Notes under the pieces: generated by a model | What the model saw: only the letters and a program-made list of their open reading frames with translations | What the model was told of the DNA's origin: nothing | Database searches by the model: none | Source of the DNA: Rodentibacter sp. Ppn85 | GTDB taxonomy: Bacteria; Pseudomonadota; Gammaproteobacteria; Enterobacterales; Pasteurellaceae | Direction: 5' to 3' | DNA length: 32,286 bases | NCBI RefSeq assembly: GCF_001999335.1 | Contig: NZ_MLHS01000008.1 | Coordinates: forward strand, 1 to 32,286 | In this document: in pieces, positions 1 to 8,049 of the stretch | Numbering within the stretch: the stretch's first letter is position 1 | How the letters are laid out: each line of letters opens with the position of its first letter | Translations under genes and position numbers: made by a program

Positions 1-262
1 TGCGCACAAAGCCCGTTTTGCCCAACCCGAATCCCGTGACAATCCCATTCACATAACGTACCGCTCTATCGCCCTGCCAAAACGTAAACGTGACCGGTTT
101 ATCCATCAGTGCGGAAAAAGGAATATTCGGGTCAAAACTCGACAGGTCTAATTCCAATTTAAACGGTTCGGACAGCCCTTCGGTTAACTGAAAACTCACC
201 ACATCAAAATGATATTTATCCCCGCTATCAAGAGTATAGCAGTAGTCGGATTGGGTTGTCAT
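1..262 (-). CDS. vgrG: VgrG (TssI) spike protein, N-terminal 87 codons only
   Basis: This is the 5' end of a gene that continues beyond the left edge of the window. Translating the minus strand from ATG at 262 gives an open frame through base 1 that begins MTTQSDYCYTL and contains VVSFQL, LELDLSSF and FWQGDRAVRYVNGIV. These align residue by residue with the N-terminus of the complete VgrG at 25303-27390 (MTVQSDYHYSL, VVSFEL, LELDLASF, FWQGEQAVRHVHGIV). VgrG trimers cap the Hcp tube and carry effectors; this part belongs to the gp27-like base. A Shine-Dalgarno AAAGGAT lies just upstream (minus strand, about 267-273). It is transcribed away from clpV. I see a second, distinct VgrG, so the system probably has at least two spikes with different cargo; the cargo genes lie outside the window. 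Confidence 0.9.
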   Translation of the reverse strand, partial: MTTQSDYCYTLDSGDKYHFDVVSFQLTEGLSEPFKLELDLSSFDPNIPFSALMDKPVTFTFWQGDRAVRYVNGIVTGFGLGKTGFVR

Positions 263-433
263 AAATCATCCTTTTATTGAGTACAATAACTGTCTCCAGT
301 ATAAAGCAAATATGTTTATTTTGCACACAACTAAATAATTAAAATAATTGTGGTTAAATTAAATGTAAAAAAATAGAATATCCAAATTTTATGATATATT
401 TTACACCGCTTTATAAATATGAGGGCCTACATA
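263..433. promoter_or_regulatory. Divergent intergenic region between vgrG and clpV
   Basis: These 171 very AT-rich bases must hold the promoters for the leftward vgrG and the rightward clpV operon, because the genes diverge. Several weak -10-like hexamers occur (for example TATGAT at 390-395), but none has a convincing -35 box at 16-18 bp, so I do not place a promoter. A GAGG at 421-424 serves as ribosome binding site for the ATG at 434. Confidence 0.45.
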
Positions 434-2644
434 ATGATAAAAATTGACTTGAGCGCGACATTAGGAGTATTAAACGATGTCTCTAAATTAATGTTAGAAG
501 AGTCTGCGGCGTACGCTATTAGTTGTGGTGAATCGGAAATACTCCCCGCACACTTGTTACTTAAATCATTAGAGAATCCCTTCTCGGATGTGCGTTTTAT
601 CTTAAATAAACTTGAAATTTCTCATGAAGAATTGACCGCACTTTTATTGCGAGGCAATCAACATTCCAATATTGATATTCTTTCCCGTAGAAGAAAAAAC
701 AACCCTATTGTTGTGGGTGATGCAGGAGTAGGAAAAAGCGCTCTCATTGAAGGTTTGGCATTGCGTATCGTAAATAAACAAGTTCCGCCTCATTTACAAA
801 ATGTGGAGCTTTGGAGCCTTGATCTTGCCTCATTACAATCGGGCGCATCCATTAAAGGTGAATTTGAAAAACGCTTAAAAGCCGTGATTGATTTCGTTAA
901 AAATAGTACAACACCGATTATTCTTTTCATTGATGAAGCCCATACGCTTATCGGTGCCGGAGGCAATGAAGGCGGAAGTGATGCTGCGAACCTATTAAAA
1001 CCCGCTCTGGCTCGTGGCGAACTTCGCACCATCGCGGCGACCACTTGGACTGAATACAAAAAATATGTAGAACGCGATCCGGCACTTTCCCGCCGTTTCC
1101 AGTTAGTGAAAGTAGATGAACCTTCTATTGAGGAAAGCATTGTTATTTTACGTGGTTTGAAACCGCTTTATGAAAAAACGCACGGCGTTTACATCACGGG
1201 CGAAGCGCTTGAAACCGTCACGAAATTATCTGCACGCTATATCGCTGCCAAAAAATTGCCGGATAAAGCCATTGATATTTTAGATACTGCCTGCGCCCGC
1301 GTTTCAACAGCAAAAAATACACCGCCGAAACGCTTGAGTTACTTAGATAACAAGATCCATGAAATTAATGTGGCGATTGACGAATTTGATCGTGATTATC
1401 AGCTCGGTGAAAGCGTTGATCATAGCGTGAAAACAAAATTAGAAAATAAACTTGCAGAATTAGCGGAAGAAAAGACCGCACTTTCTACTCGATTTGAAAC
1501 ACAAAAAGCACTTGTTGATGAAATCTTAGCATTGCGTGAAAAACTTTCCGATTCTGAAGCCGACTATACAGAAGAAGAACGTCAACAATGGATCAACCAA
1601 TTGCAAGGGAAAAAAGCCGAATACGAAGCCATTAAACCGGAAGAATGCTTAATTCACGCCGAAGTAGGCCGTCAGCAAATTACCGCCGTGATTGCCGATT
1701 TAACCGGTATTCCGGTCAATAACATGACTGGTGATGAATTAACCAAGCTGACCGAATTACCTGAAATTCTAAACGATAACATTAAAGGTCAATCCCAAGC
1801 CATTGAACAAATTCACAAAAACCTACTTACCGCGATGGCTGATCTACGCCGAGCCGGTACGCCACTAGGGGCGTTATTACTGGTCGGCCCAAGTGGCGTA
1901 GGTAAAACCGAAACAGCTATTCAAATAGCCGAACATATCTTTGGCGGCAAACAATTCCTCACTGCCATTAATATGTCGGAATACCAAGAAAAACACACTG
2001 TTTCCCGTTTAATCGGTTCACCGCCGGGTTATGTAGGCTATGGCGAGGGCGGTTTACTTACGGAAGCCATTCGTCAAAAACCGTACTCTATCGTCTTATT
2101 AGATGAAGTGGAAAAAGCCCATCCGGACGTCTTGAATTTATTCTATCAAGCGTTCGATAAAGGGGAACTTGCCGATGGCGAAGGGCGGTTAATTGATTGT
2201 AAAAACATTCTCTTTATGCTTACCTCAAACTGTGGCTTTGACGCAGCAAATGATCGTTTTGCGGTGAAAAGTGATGAAGAGCTTCGTCGTTCACTGCTCT
2301 CTTTCTTTAAACCAGCATTGCTTGCCCGTATGCAAATTGTTCAATATCACTATTTAACTACGGATGTAATGAAGCGCATTGTAAAAGCCAAACTCACCAA
2401 ATTAGAGAAGTTAGTTTCCGAACGCTATAAAGCGACATTCACCATTGCAGAAAACATTCTTGAGCATATCGAGAAACAATGTGAAGCTGATGCAAACGGT
2501 GCCCGCTTGGTTGATGCGATTCTTGAAGGGCAACTCTTACCGCCGCTTTCATTGGCATTACTTCAACGTATTGCCGGCGGAGAGAAAATGTCGACTATTA
2601 CCCTTAACTTTGAAGACGGTGAATATCAGGTTCATATAGAATAA
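434..2644 (+). CDS. clpV: TssH/ClpV sheath-recycling AAA+ ATPase with an internal N-terminal deletion
   Basis: ClpV is the Clp/HSP100 hexameric unfoldase that dismantles contracted TssBC sheaths in the cytoplasm. I chose ATG 434 (MIKIDLSATL) over the in-frame ATG at 419 because the family starts with this motif and GAGG at 421-424 is properly spaced. Domain 1 has Walker A GDAGVGKS (about residues 95-102) and Walker B LFIDEAH (about 163-169); the middle coiled coil follows. Domain 2 has Walker A GPSGVGKT (485-492), Walker B VLLDEVEKAH (about 556-565) and the C-terminal GAR motif of sensor 2. The protein is 736 residues, whereas family members are usually about 850-890. The missing part lies between LTALLL and RGNQHSNIDILSRRRKNNP: the second Clp-N repeat, the linker and the start of domain 1 are gone, in frame. 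First gene of a plus-strand block; a terminator follows. Confidence 0.95.
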   Translation: MIKIDLSATLGVLNDVSKLMLEESAAYAISCGESEILPAHLLLKSLENPFSDVRFILNKLEISHEELTALLLRGNQHSNIDILSRRRKNNPIVVGDAGVGKSALIEGLALRIVNKQVPPHLQNVELWSLDLASLQSGASIKGEFEKRLKAVIDFVKNSTTPIILFIDEAHTLIGAGGNEGGSDAANLLKPALARGELRTIAATTWTEYKKYVERDPALSRRFQLVKVDEPSIEESIVILRGLKPLYEKTHGVYITGEALETVTKLSARYIAAKKLPDKAIDILDTACARVSTAKNTPPKRLSYLDNKIHEINVAIDEFDRDYQLGESVDHSVKTKLENKLAELAEEKTALSTRFETQKALVDEILALREKLSDSEADYTEEERQQWINQLQGKKAEYEAIKPEECLIHAEVGRQQITAVIADLTGIPVNNMTGDELTKLTELPEILNDNIKGQSQAIEQIHKNLLTAMADLRRAGTPLGALLLVGPSGVGKTETAIQIAEHIFGGKQFLTAINMSEYQEKHTVSRLIGSPPGYVGYGEGGLLTEAIRQKPYSIVLLDEVEKAHPDVLNLFYQAFDKGELADGEGRLIDCKNILFMLTSNCGFDAANDRFAVKSDEELRRSLLSFFKPALLARMQIVQYHYLTTDVMKRIVKAKLTKLEKLVSERYKATFTIAENILEHIEKQCEADANGARLVDAILEGQLLPPLSLALLQRIAGGEKMSTITLNFEDGEYQVHIE

Positions 2645-2679
2645 TCAAGATTATTCATCATAAAACCTCTCACATTTTG

Positions 2680-2734
2680 ACCGCACTTTAACATTGCTTT
2701 TTATGCATATTACTTTAAAGTGCGGTTATTTTTT
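2680..2734 (+). terminator. Terminator built from an inverted pair of uptake signal sequences
   Basis: The arms ACCGCACTTTA (2680-2690) and TAAAGTGCGGT (2716-2726) are perfect reverse complements, separated by a 25-base loop and followed by TATTTTTT. Each arm contains a complete Pasteurellaceae uptake signal. Paired uptake signals acting as intrinsic terminators are well known in this family. It would attenuate or end transcription after clpV, so the effector cassette beginning at 2758 may depend on read-through or on an unseen promoter in the short stretch before it. Confidence 0.75.
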
Positions 2735-2757
2735 ACTATATTTGGTCGGAGCTTTTT

Positions 2758-4134
2758 ATGAAAAAATCCCTCTGGCTTGCCACCGCTTACGTGCAAGCGG
2801 CTCATCAGCTAGACCAATTTGTTGCGTTAGCGGCGTTTGTTCAAACCCGCGAAGAATTTGAACAACGCGTACAAGTGCATTTTTCACAACATCAAACTTA
2901 CTTTCGTTTCCAACTGGCGCCTATTCCGGCAAATCTGTTCTTTCAACGCCATGGACGAACTTGGTTGCTACACCAAGCCTCGACACTTGATGAAGACGAA
3001 ATACGGGTAATCCCCTTAACCGATGAACCCTCTCAGCCTGCTATGGAGGAAAATATTGACTATCTGCATTGCCATGTGATTGATAATATTGAGCCCCTTG
3101 ATATGCAGCTTGACCGTGTCCCCGAACTCTTTGCGCCGGAAGAGGTCGGTTTGCTGTTATGGCCGGATTTCCCTATTTCGCCCAATCTGTTGGATTTTCA
3201 AAATAGAGAGAATCCCGTTCAATTTAATTTCCCTCGGCCGCAAATTGACAAGACTGTTTTACAGCGACATCTTTCTCAATATGGCAATGACACGCCCTCT
3301 CCTACATTAAAGGTTTATTTTGTACTGGATGCCAATAAAATGCCCTTCTTTTCTTCATTAAGCCTGAAAGCGAAAATGAAAAGCCTGTTCCAAGGCAAGT
3401 TCGGTGAGGATACGGCAAAGGTTGCACCTTATCTGGTTGAAGTGATTCGTGATGAAGAACATATTCACAGCGGTGAAATGATGGGGCTGTTTAGCCTAAA
3501 ATCCGCCTTACATGAATTTAACTGGGAAGATAATCTCGGTATTTTTATTCATTCCTATGCGGATTTTGATACGGTGTATCAACATTTACGTAAATTCCCG
3601 ATGTTACAGGACGAACGGGGCAAATGGCATTTTTTCCGCTTTTACGACCCGAAAGTCTTACGGAATTATCTCCATATCATTGCCAAACGCCCAGCAAAAT
3701 TGCATAAGTTTTTTGGCTACGATAACAATATTATCTACGCTTTTGGTTCGGGATTTGAAAATAGCTTTCATTACTACACCTTAAAAGCCTTGCCTGAAGA
3801 GACGCTCCCGGCGGCAGTCGTAATGACGGATTGGGAGATGGAGGGATTCAAGTTATTGAAACGGAAAGAAAACTTTCAAACCTTGGCTCGCTATTTAAAG
3901 ACAACTTACGCAGAACGATTAAAAAATTGTGAGGAGACCGTTCTCATTCAATATTTTACTGAGGCAAGAAAAAAAGGTTATGATGCAGAAATTGCATTAA
4001 CGAATTATGCTTTAGCAAAATATTACGCAGTGAACAAACAAATTGACTTCACTCAAATTGAAAAAGAGCTTACCGATAACATTGCCAATACGCTCGAACG
4101 AAGCTACGTATTACTAGAATTTTGCGAGAAATAA
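2758..4134 (+). CDS. DUF4123 effector adaptor/chaperone (Tap/Tec-like), first copy
   Basis: DUF4123 proteins are T6SS adaptors that bind a specific effector and help load it on its VgrG. The DUF4123 signature is clear in the second half: LRKFPML followed by WHFFRFYDPKVL (RFYDP at about residues 294-299), matching the conserved pattern of a leucine-rich helix, an aromatic strand and RFYDP. At 458 residues it is much larger than the roughly 120-residue DUF4123 domain. Residues 1-165 form an extra N-terminal domain (REEFEQRV, QLAPIPANLFFQRHG) that also occurs in the second copy at 27483-28835, and about 120 helical residues follow the DUF4123 core. The gene sits two bases upstream of the VasX-like effector, the expected arrangement. 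GGTCGGAG before the ATG is a plausible ribosome binding site. Its VgrG partner is not adjacent here. Confidence 0.85.
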   Translation: MKKSLWLATAYVQAAHQLDQFVALAAFVQTREEFEQRVQVHFSQHQTYFRFQLAPIPANLFFQRHGRTWLLHQASTLDEDEIRVIPLTDEPSQPAMEENIDYLHCHVIDNIEPLDMQLDRVPELFAPEEVGLLLWPDFPISPNLLDFQNRENPVQFNFPRPQIDKTVLQRHLSQYGNDTPSPTLKVYFVLDANKMPFFSSLSLKAKMKSLFQGKFGEDTAKVAPYLVEVIRDEEHIHSGEMMGLFSLKSALHEFNWEDNLGIFIHSYADFDTVYQHLRKFPMLQDERGKWHFFRFYDPKVLRNYLHIIAKRPAKLHKFFGYDNNIIYAFGSGFENSFHYYTLKALPEETLPAAVVMTDWEMEGFKLLKRKENFQTLARYLKTTYAERLKNCEETVLIQYFTEARKKGYDAEIALTNYALAKYYAVNKQIDFTQIEKELTDNIANTLERSYVLLEFCEK

Positions 4135-4136
4135 AA

Positions 4137-7001
4137 ATGTCTAAAAATGAATCTATCAAAATGCCTTTGGCTAAATCGGTGGATAGCATTACTAAACCCT
4201 GTGAAACCTGCTATGTGATTTATCCTACCCGTTTAGTATTAACAAATAATGCTCTGGAAAAGACCCGTTTAGGCTACGTCTCTGAGCCACCCGAGGGGTT
4301 AAAAAGCTCGGATTATGAACTACGTCGCTTACGCAATGGTTTTGTATATATTTTTACAACATACATTCCAACAGAAGCTACCGCTAAAGCCTCCTTAGCG
4401 GTAGGAAAAGCTTGGTATATCTACCACTACCGTTCACCAGAAACCAAGCCAATTAACAGAAGTTATAATCACTCTTTTGATACGCCTTTAGATTACCATT
4501 TCCGCCAATTTTTTTGTAAAGATGAAGATCTATCTAATGAATGGCAAGCAGAAAAAGAGAAAGATAAACCTTATATTGAACTCAATACTTATATTACTGA
4601 AATTGAAATTGGCTATTCCGATTTTGAATTGCCTATTTCATTTTTAAAAGAGCTTGAAAAATTACCGGATCTCCGCAAGCTCTGGTTTAGAAAGGTGAAT
4701 ATTGAAACAATAGAAGGTGCAGCGATTGCTCATATTAACGAGTTAGCAAACATCGTTTCAGATTTTAACCCTAAGGAAAAGCTAGTCTCTGAGGAGGAAA
4801 ATAAAAAACGTTTCACTCCAATAGGACGCTTACCGACTATTGACCAGCCAATCATTCCAATAGGTGAAAAAGGGCGCATTATTGCACTTGATGATTCAAT
4901 CGGCACATTACGTGATTTAACTTGCTATATTCAATATTTAGATGACCTTAGAAATCAGAAATTGCAAAAATACGAATACGCCATTACAACCGCGCAAATC
5001 GTAGATGGTTATGCAAAACAAAAATTAAATACAGCGAAAGAACATGAATTATATAGTGCGTCTTGGGGGAGTCCGTTTGAAATTACATTATCATCAATTT
5101 ACAAAAAGTTGCCTATACCTGAATATCATCTAGACAACAGCGAACAAAATATTGTTGATACGTTGCAAGAGGAATTTGAACTTGATGCTGTTTCTGGTGT
5201 GAATACGATAAATAAAATCGCTCAGCTTCCAAGTTTATTAAATCGAAATATCGAAAATATCACCAAAGCCAAAGCGATGTTGATTAACCAACAATACGGT
5301 AGATTGGAATCTTATTGCAATATTTATGCGAGGTCGCATTATCAGGATATCGCCTCCTCATTTTTCGCTTATCTGTCCGGATTATTATGGGGTTTTAATT
5401 ACACTAAAAGCGGGCAACAAGCGCTCATTTATACGCTCGATCCGAGTAATGATGTGCTTAATCCTAAACAGAAAGAAGATATTAAAGCGCTTGTTCCCTT
5501 ATTAAATACAACAATGACTGCTTTTAAAACGATGATAAATTCATTGGCAACGGTCGCTGAATTTCATCATTTTAATACCTATTCCTTTGATCGTGTCATT
5601 AATGAAACCGCAATAGAGATCATACAAAGCGGTAGCTATAAACAAAATGGTAAGCGAAAATATCAACGTACAAAGCTGATACGGGAGATCGAAACCATTT
5701 ATCGTGCCGTTGGTATTTTTGGGAAAGAAGAAATGCTAACTCCGGTTGTTCTTCGGCAAGAAGCGAAGCGTATCGCCGATTCTCGTAAAAAGTCTCAAGG
5801 AACAATAGAGATCATTAAACATTCCGAAACATTGCGTCTTAATGATAATGCCCATCACATTTTTGACACCGCACAAACACAACTAAGCGGCGCAACGAAA
5901 TTACTCAGCCTGTCTGCCGTCTTTTCATTACTCAGTGATGAGAAATACCATACAAAATATGCAGAAATAGCCAATGATCCGACATTAACGATTTTGCTTG
6001 CCTATGCGGAAGCTGTCGCCCCTGAAAGTAAACTGGGGTTAAAATTTATCGAACAAAATGGAAAAATGTCTCTTGCCGCAATACATAAAGAAACCGGAAT
6101 GAGGTTTACCAGCACTTGGAGTGTGGCAAGAGTCGGCTTACTTAACTTTACCACCGCACTAGCCGGCGTGGGCGTTCTGGTCGAAATGGCAAATGCCTTA
6201 GAAGCACATTACAAAGGCGATCAGTTAGATTATTGGGGCGCAATGAGCCGAGGGGTAGGAAGCGGGTTACTTGTGTTTGCTATGCCGGCACTTGGAGTAG
6301 GGACTGTTTTGACTACAAATGGTCATATGATAATCGGGCGAGCATTAATGGTACTGGGAAGCAAAATCCCTTATATCGGCTGGGCATTATTACTTGTGGG
6401 CTTTGCCCTCTCCGCGTTCAAAAAAGAGGAAATGGAGTTATGGATTGAAAATGGATTTTGGGGGAATAGTGAAAAATATTGGGGGAATGAAATTGAAGGT
6501 TATGGCTGGGATGAAGCTAGAGTTGAAAAAAACAAATTTTTAGACGAACAATTTAGTAAGAGTACAATCTTTAATGAAGTTCTTAGCTTTTATCAAATAG
6601 AAATGAAACGTTTTTTTGCATTTTCACAACAAGCTAAAATTGAAGCAATTGACCGCCATACATTTAAAATCACTCATCCGAATATTGATAGCAATGAGAT
6701 TGCGCAACAAATCAAAGTCTCCTCCCTTAAAGCCTATGTCAATAAGGTAATCAAGGGAGTCTATGAACTGGATAAAAGATACGCCAAAATTAACTTTACC
6801 GCTCAAGGAGAAGCAATTATTCATTATCCTCGTCCTTGGGTAGTGAGAATTAAAGGTATCCAATATCAAGGCGTTTATACAAAACCCTATGATCATAAAG
6901 TGATTTTAGACGACGGTAGTATTTTTAGAATGTCTATTTCGTTAAAATTACCGAGAGAATTAGGTTCAAAAGCTAACGCTACATTTAATTATGAGGGATA
7001 G
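4137..7001 (+). CDS. VasX-like / BTH_I2691-family T6SS membrane effector, first copy
   Basis: A 954-residue protein whose first 70 residues (CETCYVIYPTRLVL, DYELRRLRNGFVYIF) match the conserved N-terminal region of VasX-type effectors, pore-forming or membrane-damaging toxins delivered by the T6SS. The middle is mainly helical. Hydrophobic, glycine-rich segments lie near residues 664-689, 705-724 and 731-761, fitting a membrane-inserting module, and are followed at once by GFWGNSEKYWGN (about 773-784), a motif also present in the second effector. A tail of about 165 residues ends the protein. I chose ATG 4137 with GCGAGAA upstream; a TTG at 4122 is a weaker alternative. It follows the DUF4123 gene by two bases and precedes two membrane proteins that probably give immunity. 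The pore-forming role is inferred from the family. Confidence 0.82.
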   Translation: MSKNESIKMPLAKSVDSITKPCETCYVIYPTRLVLTNNALEKTRLGYVSEPPEGLKSSDYELRRLRNGFVYIFTTYIPTEATAKASLAVGKAWYIYHYRSPETKPINRSYNHSFDTPLDYHFRQFFCKDEDLSNEWQAEKEKDKPYIELNTYITEIEIGYSDFELPISFLKELEKLPDLRKLWFRKVNIETIEGAAIAHINELANIVSDFNPKEKLVSEEENKKRFTPIGRLPTIDQPIIPIGEKGRIIALDDSIGTLRDLTCYIQYLDDLRNQKLQKYEYAITTAQIVDGYAKQKLNTAKEHELYSASWGSPFEITLSSIYKKLPIPEYHLDNSEQNIVDTLQEEFELDAVSGVNTINKIAQLPSLLNRNIENITKAKAMLINQQYGRLESYCNIYARSHYQDIASSFFAYLSGLLWGFNYTKSGQQALIYTLDPSNDVLNPKQKEDIKALVPLLNTTMTAFKTMINSLATVAEFHHFNTYSFDRVINETAIEIIQSGSYKQNGKRKYQRTKLIREIETIYRAVGIFGKEEMLTPVVLRQEAKRIADSRKKSQGTIEIIKHSETLRLNDNAHHIFDTAQTQLSGATKLLSLSAVFSLLSDEKYHTKYAEIANDPTLTILLAYAEAVAPESKLGLKFIEQNGKMSLAAIHKETGMRFTSTWSVARVGLLNFTTALAGVGVLVEMANALEAHYKGDQLDYWGAMSRGVGSGLLVFAMPALGVGTVLTTNGHMIIGRALMVLGSKIPYIGWALLLVGFALSAFKKEEMELWIENGFWGNSEKYWGNEIEGYGWDEARVEKNKFLDEQFSKSTIFNEVLSFYQIEMKRFFAFSQQAKIEAIDRHTFKITHPNIDSNEIAQQIKVSSLKAYVNKVIKGVYELDKRYAKINFTAQGEAIIHYPRPWVVRIKGIQYQGVYTKPYDHKVILDDGSIFRMSISLKLPRELGSKANATFNYEG

Positions 7002-7002
7002 A

Positions 7003-8049
7003 ATGAAGAAAAAAGAGATTTTTAAACAACTAGGCCTTTCAATAAGAAAAACCAATAACGATGAAATTGAAATCAGACATTCCTTTTTAAGCGGTTTCTA
7101 TCGCGGCGTTTTCAGATTTCTAATCATTGGTTTCTTTGTAATTGCTGCTTTTTCCGATGCTCGGAGAGGAGAGGCTCCGCTATCTAGTATATATAGACCT
7201 ATAATGCTAGATATTCAATGGGGATTTTATCCCGATAAAGAATTAAAGAGAAGATATAATGATTATTTAAAAGTTTATGATAATAAAGAATTTATTGAAT
7301 TATTTAAAATAAAAAAAACACCTGATACCTATGAGGAGTATAAATCGGATTACAGTAGTCGTATTCAAAAAACTAAATTTTGGTTAGGCGTTAAATTTAT
7401 TGTCTTTTTGTTTGTATTGTTCTTATTTATTTACCCAACCCCAAGAACATTACGCCTCAACCGAAAACATCGGGTGATCTATCTTCAAAATTGGAAAGGG
7501 CATTCTATTGTACCGGTGCCGGATAAAGGCGATCCGCTTTCGGGTATTTTATACGATCGTTTTAGTATTTATATGTTTGGCGGAAAAGGCGATTGTTCAC
7601 TATTTTTCAAATTAGATTTAGATGAGGGGGAAGCCACTGACGGAGGTCTTCTAGGTTGCTATCCTTTACCCAATAAAAATCACAATATGCATTTAATCAA
7701 AGCGATGAGAGCCTATTTTACAGAGGAAAATCCCGAATTTATGCAATATATTCATGCTTGGTATCGCATTCCTTGGTTTAATCCGTTAATCGCATTTTGT
7801 AATAGTTTTGCCTTTATTCGCTTCCCTGTTTTCAGACGAAAAAAAGCAGAGCAAGCTATTCTCACCTTTAAACAAGAATGGGATAAGCTTTCTTATAAAC
7901 AAAAAATGCAAAAATTCGCCCGTGTTATCCAACGCCAAAAAGAACTGAACGAACGATTATTAGCCCAAGGATTACATAATGAAGTGAATAATGATTGGGA
8001 TGAGAAGGAAACCTCTCCGGCATTGAAAAATATAAAAGAAATAATATGA
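7003..8049 (+). CDS. Two-pass membrane protein, probable immunity protein for the first effector (copy A)
   Basis: I recognise no named family with certainty; a DUF6708-like assignment is possible. The 348-residue protein has a cytoplasmic N-terminus, a membrane helix near residues 35-51, a loop of about 75 residues probably facing the periplasm, a second helix near 126-145 (FIVFLFVLFLFIYP), then a basic TLRLNRKHR stretch and about 200 cytoplasmic residues. ATG 7003 is chosen over 6991 because GAGGGA lies just upstream and the paralogue starts in the same way (MKKEAIFKQLG). It lies one base after the effector stop and overlaps the next gene by ATGA. Immunity to VasX in Vibrio cholerae is also provided by a membrane protein encoded next to the toxin, which supports the role by analogy only. 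Confidence 0.65.
   Translation: MKKKEIFKQLGLSIRKTNNDEIEIRHSFLSGFYRGVFRFLIIGFFVIAAFSDARRGEAPLSSIYRPIMLDIQWGFYPDKELKRRYNDYLKVYDNKEFIELFKIKKTPDTYEEYKSDYSSRIQKTKFWLGVKFIVFLFVLFLFIYPTPRTLRLNRKHRVIYLQNWKGHSIVPVPDKGDPLSGILYDRFSIYMFGGKGDCSLFFKLDLDEGEATDGGLLGCYPLPNKNHNMHLIKAMRAYFTEENPEFMQYIHAWYRIPWFNPLIAFCNSFAFIRFPVFRRKKAEQAILTFKQEWDKLSYKQKMQKFARVIQRQKELNERLLAQGLHNEVNNDWDEKETSPALKNIKEII

Noticed and set aside
263-433. Possible clpV promoter using TATGAT at 390-395
   Set aside because: No acceptable -35 box at the right distance; the region is so AT-rich that -10-like hexamers are expected by chance.
790-1140. Open frame of 116 codons on the minus strand
   Set aside because: Entirely antisense to clpV, with low-complexity translation and no family features; it mirrors codon bias of the real gene.
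7311-7318. Run of eight A in immunity copy A as a second slippage site
   Set aside because: A runs of this length are common in AT-rich Pasteurellaceae genes; much weaker evidence for phase variation than the ten-C tract.
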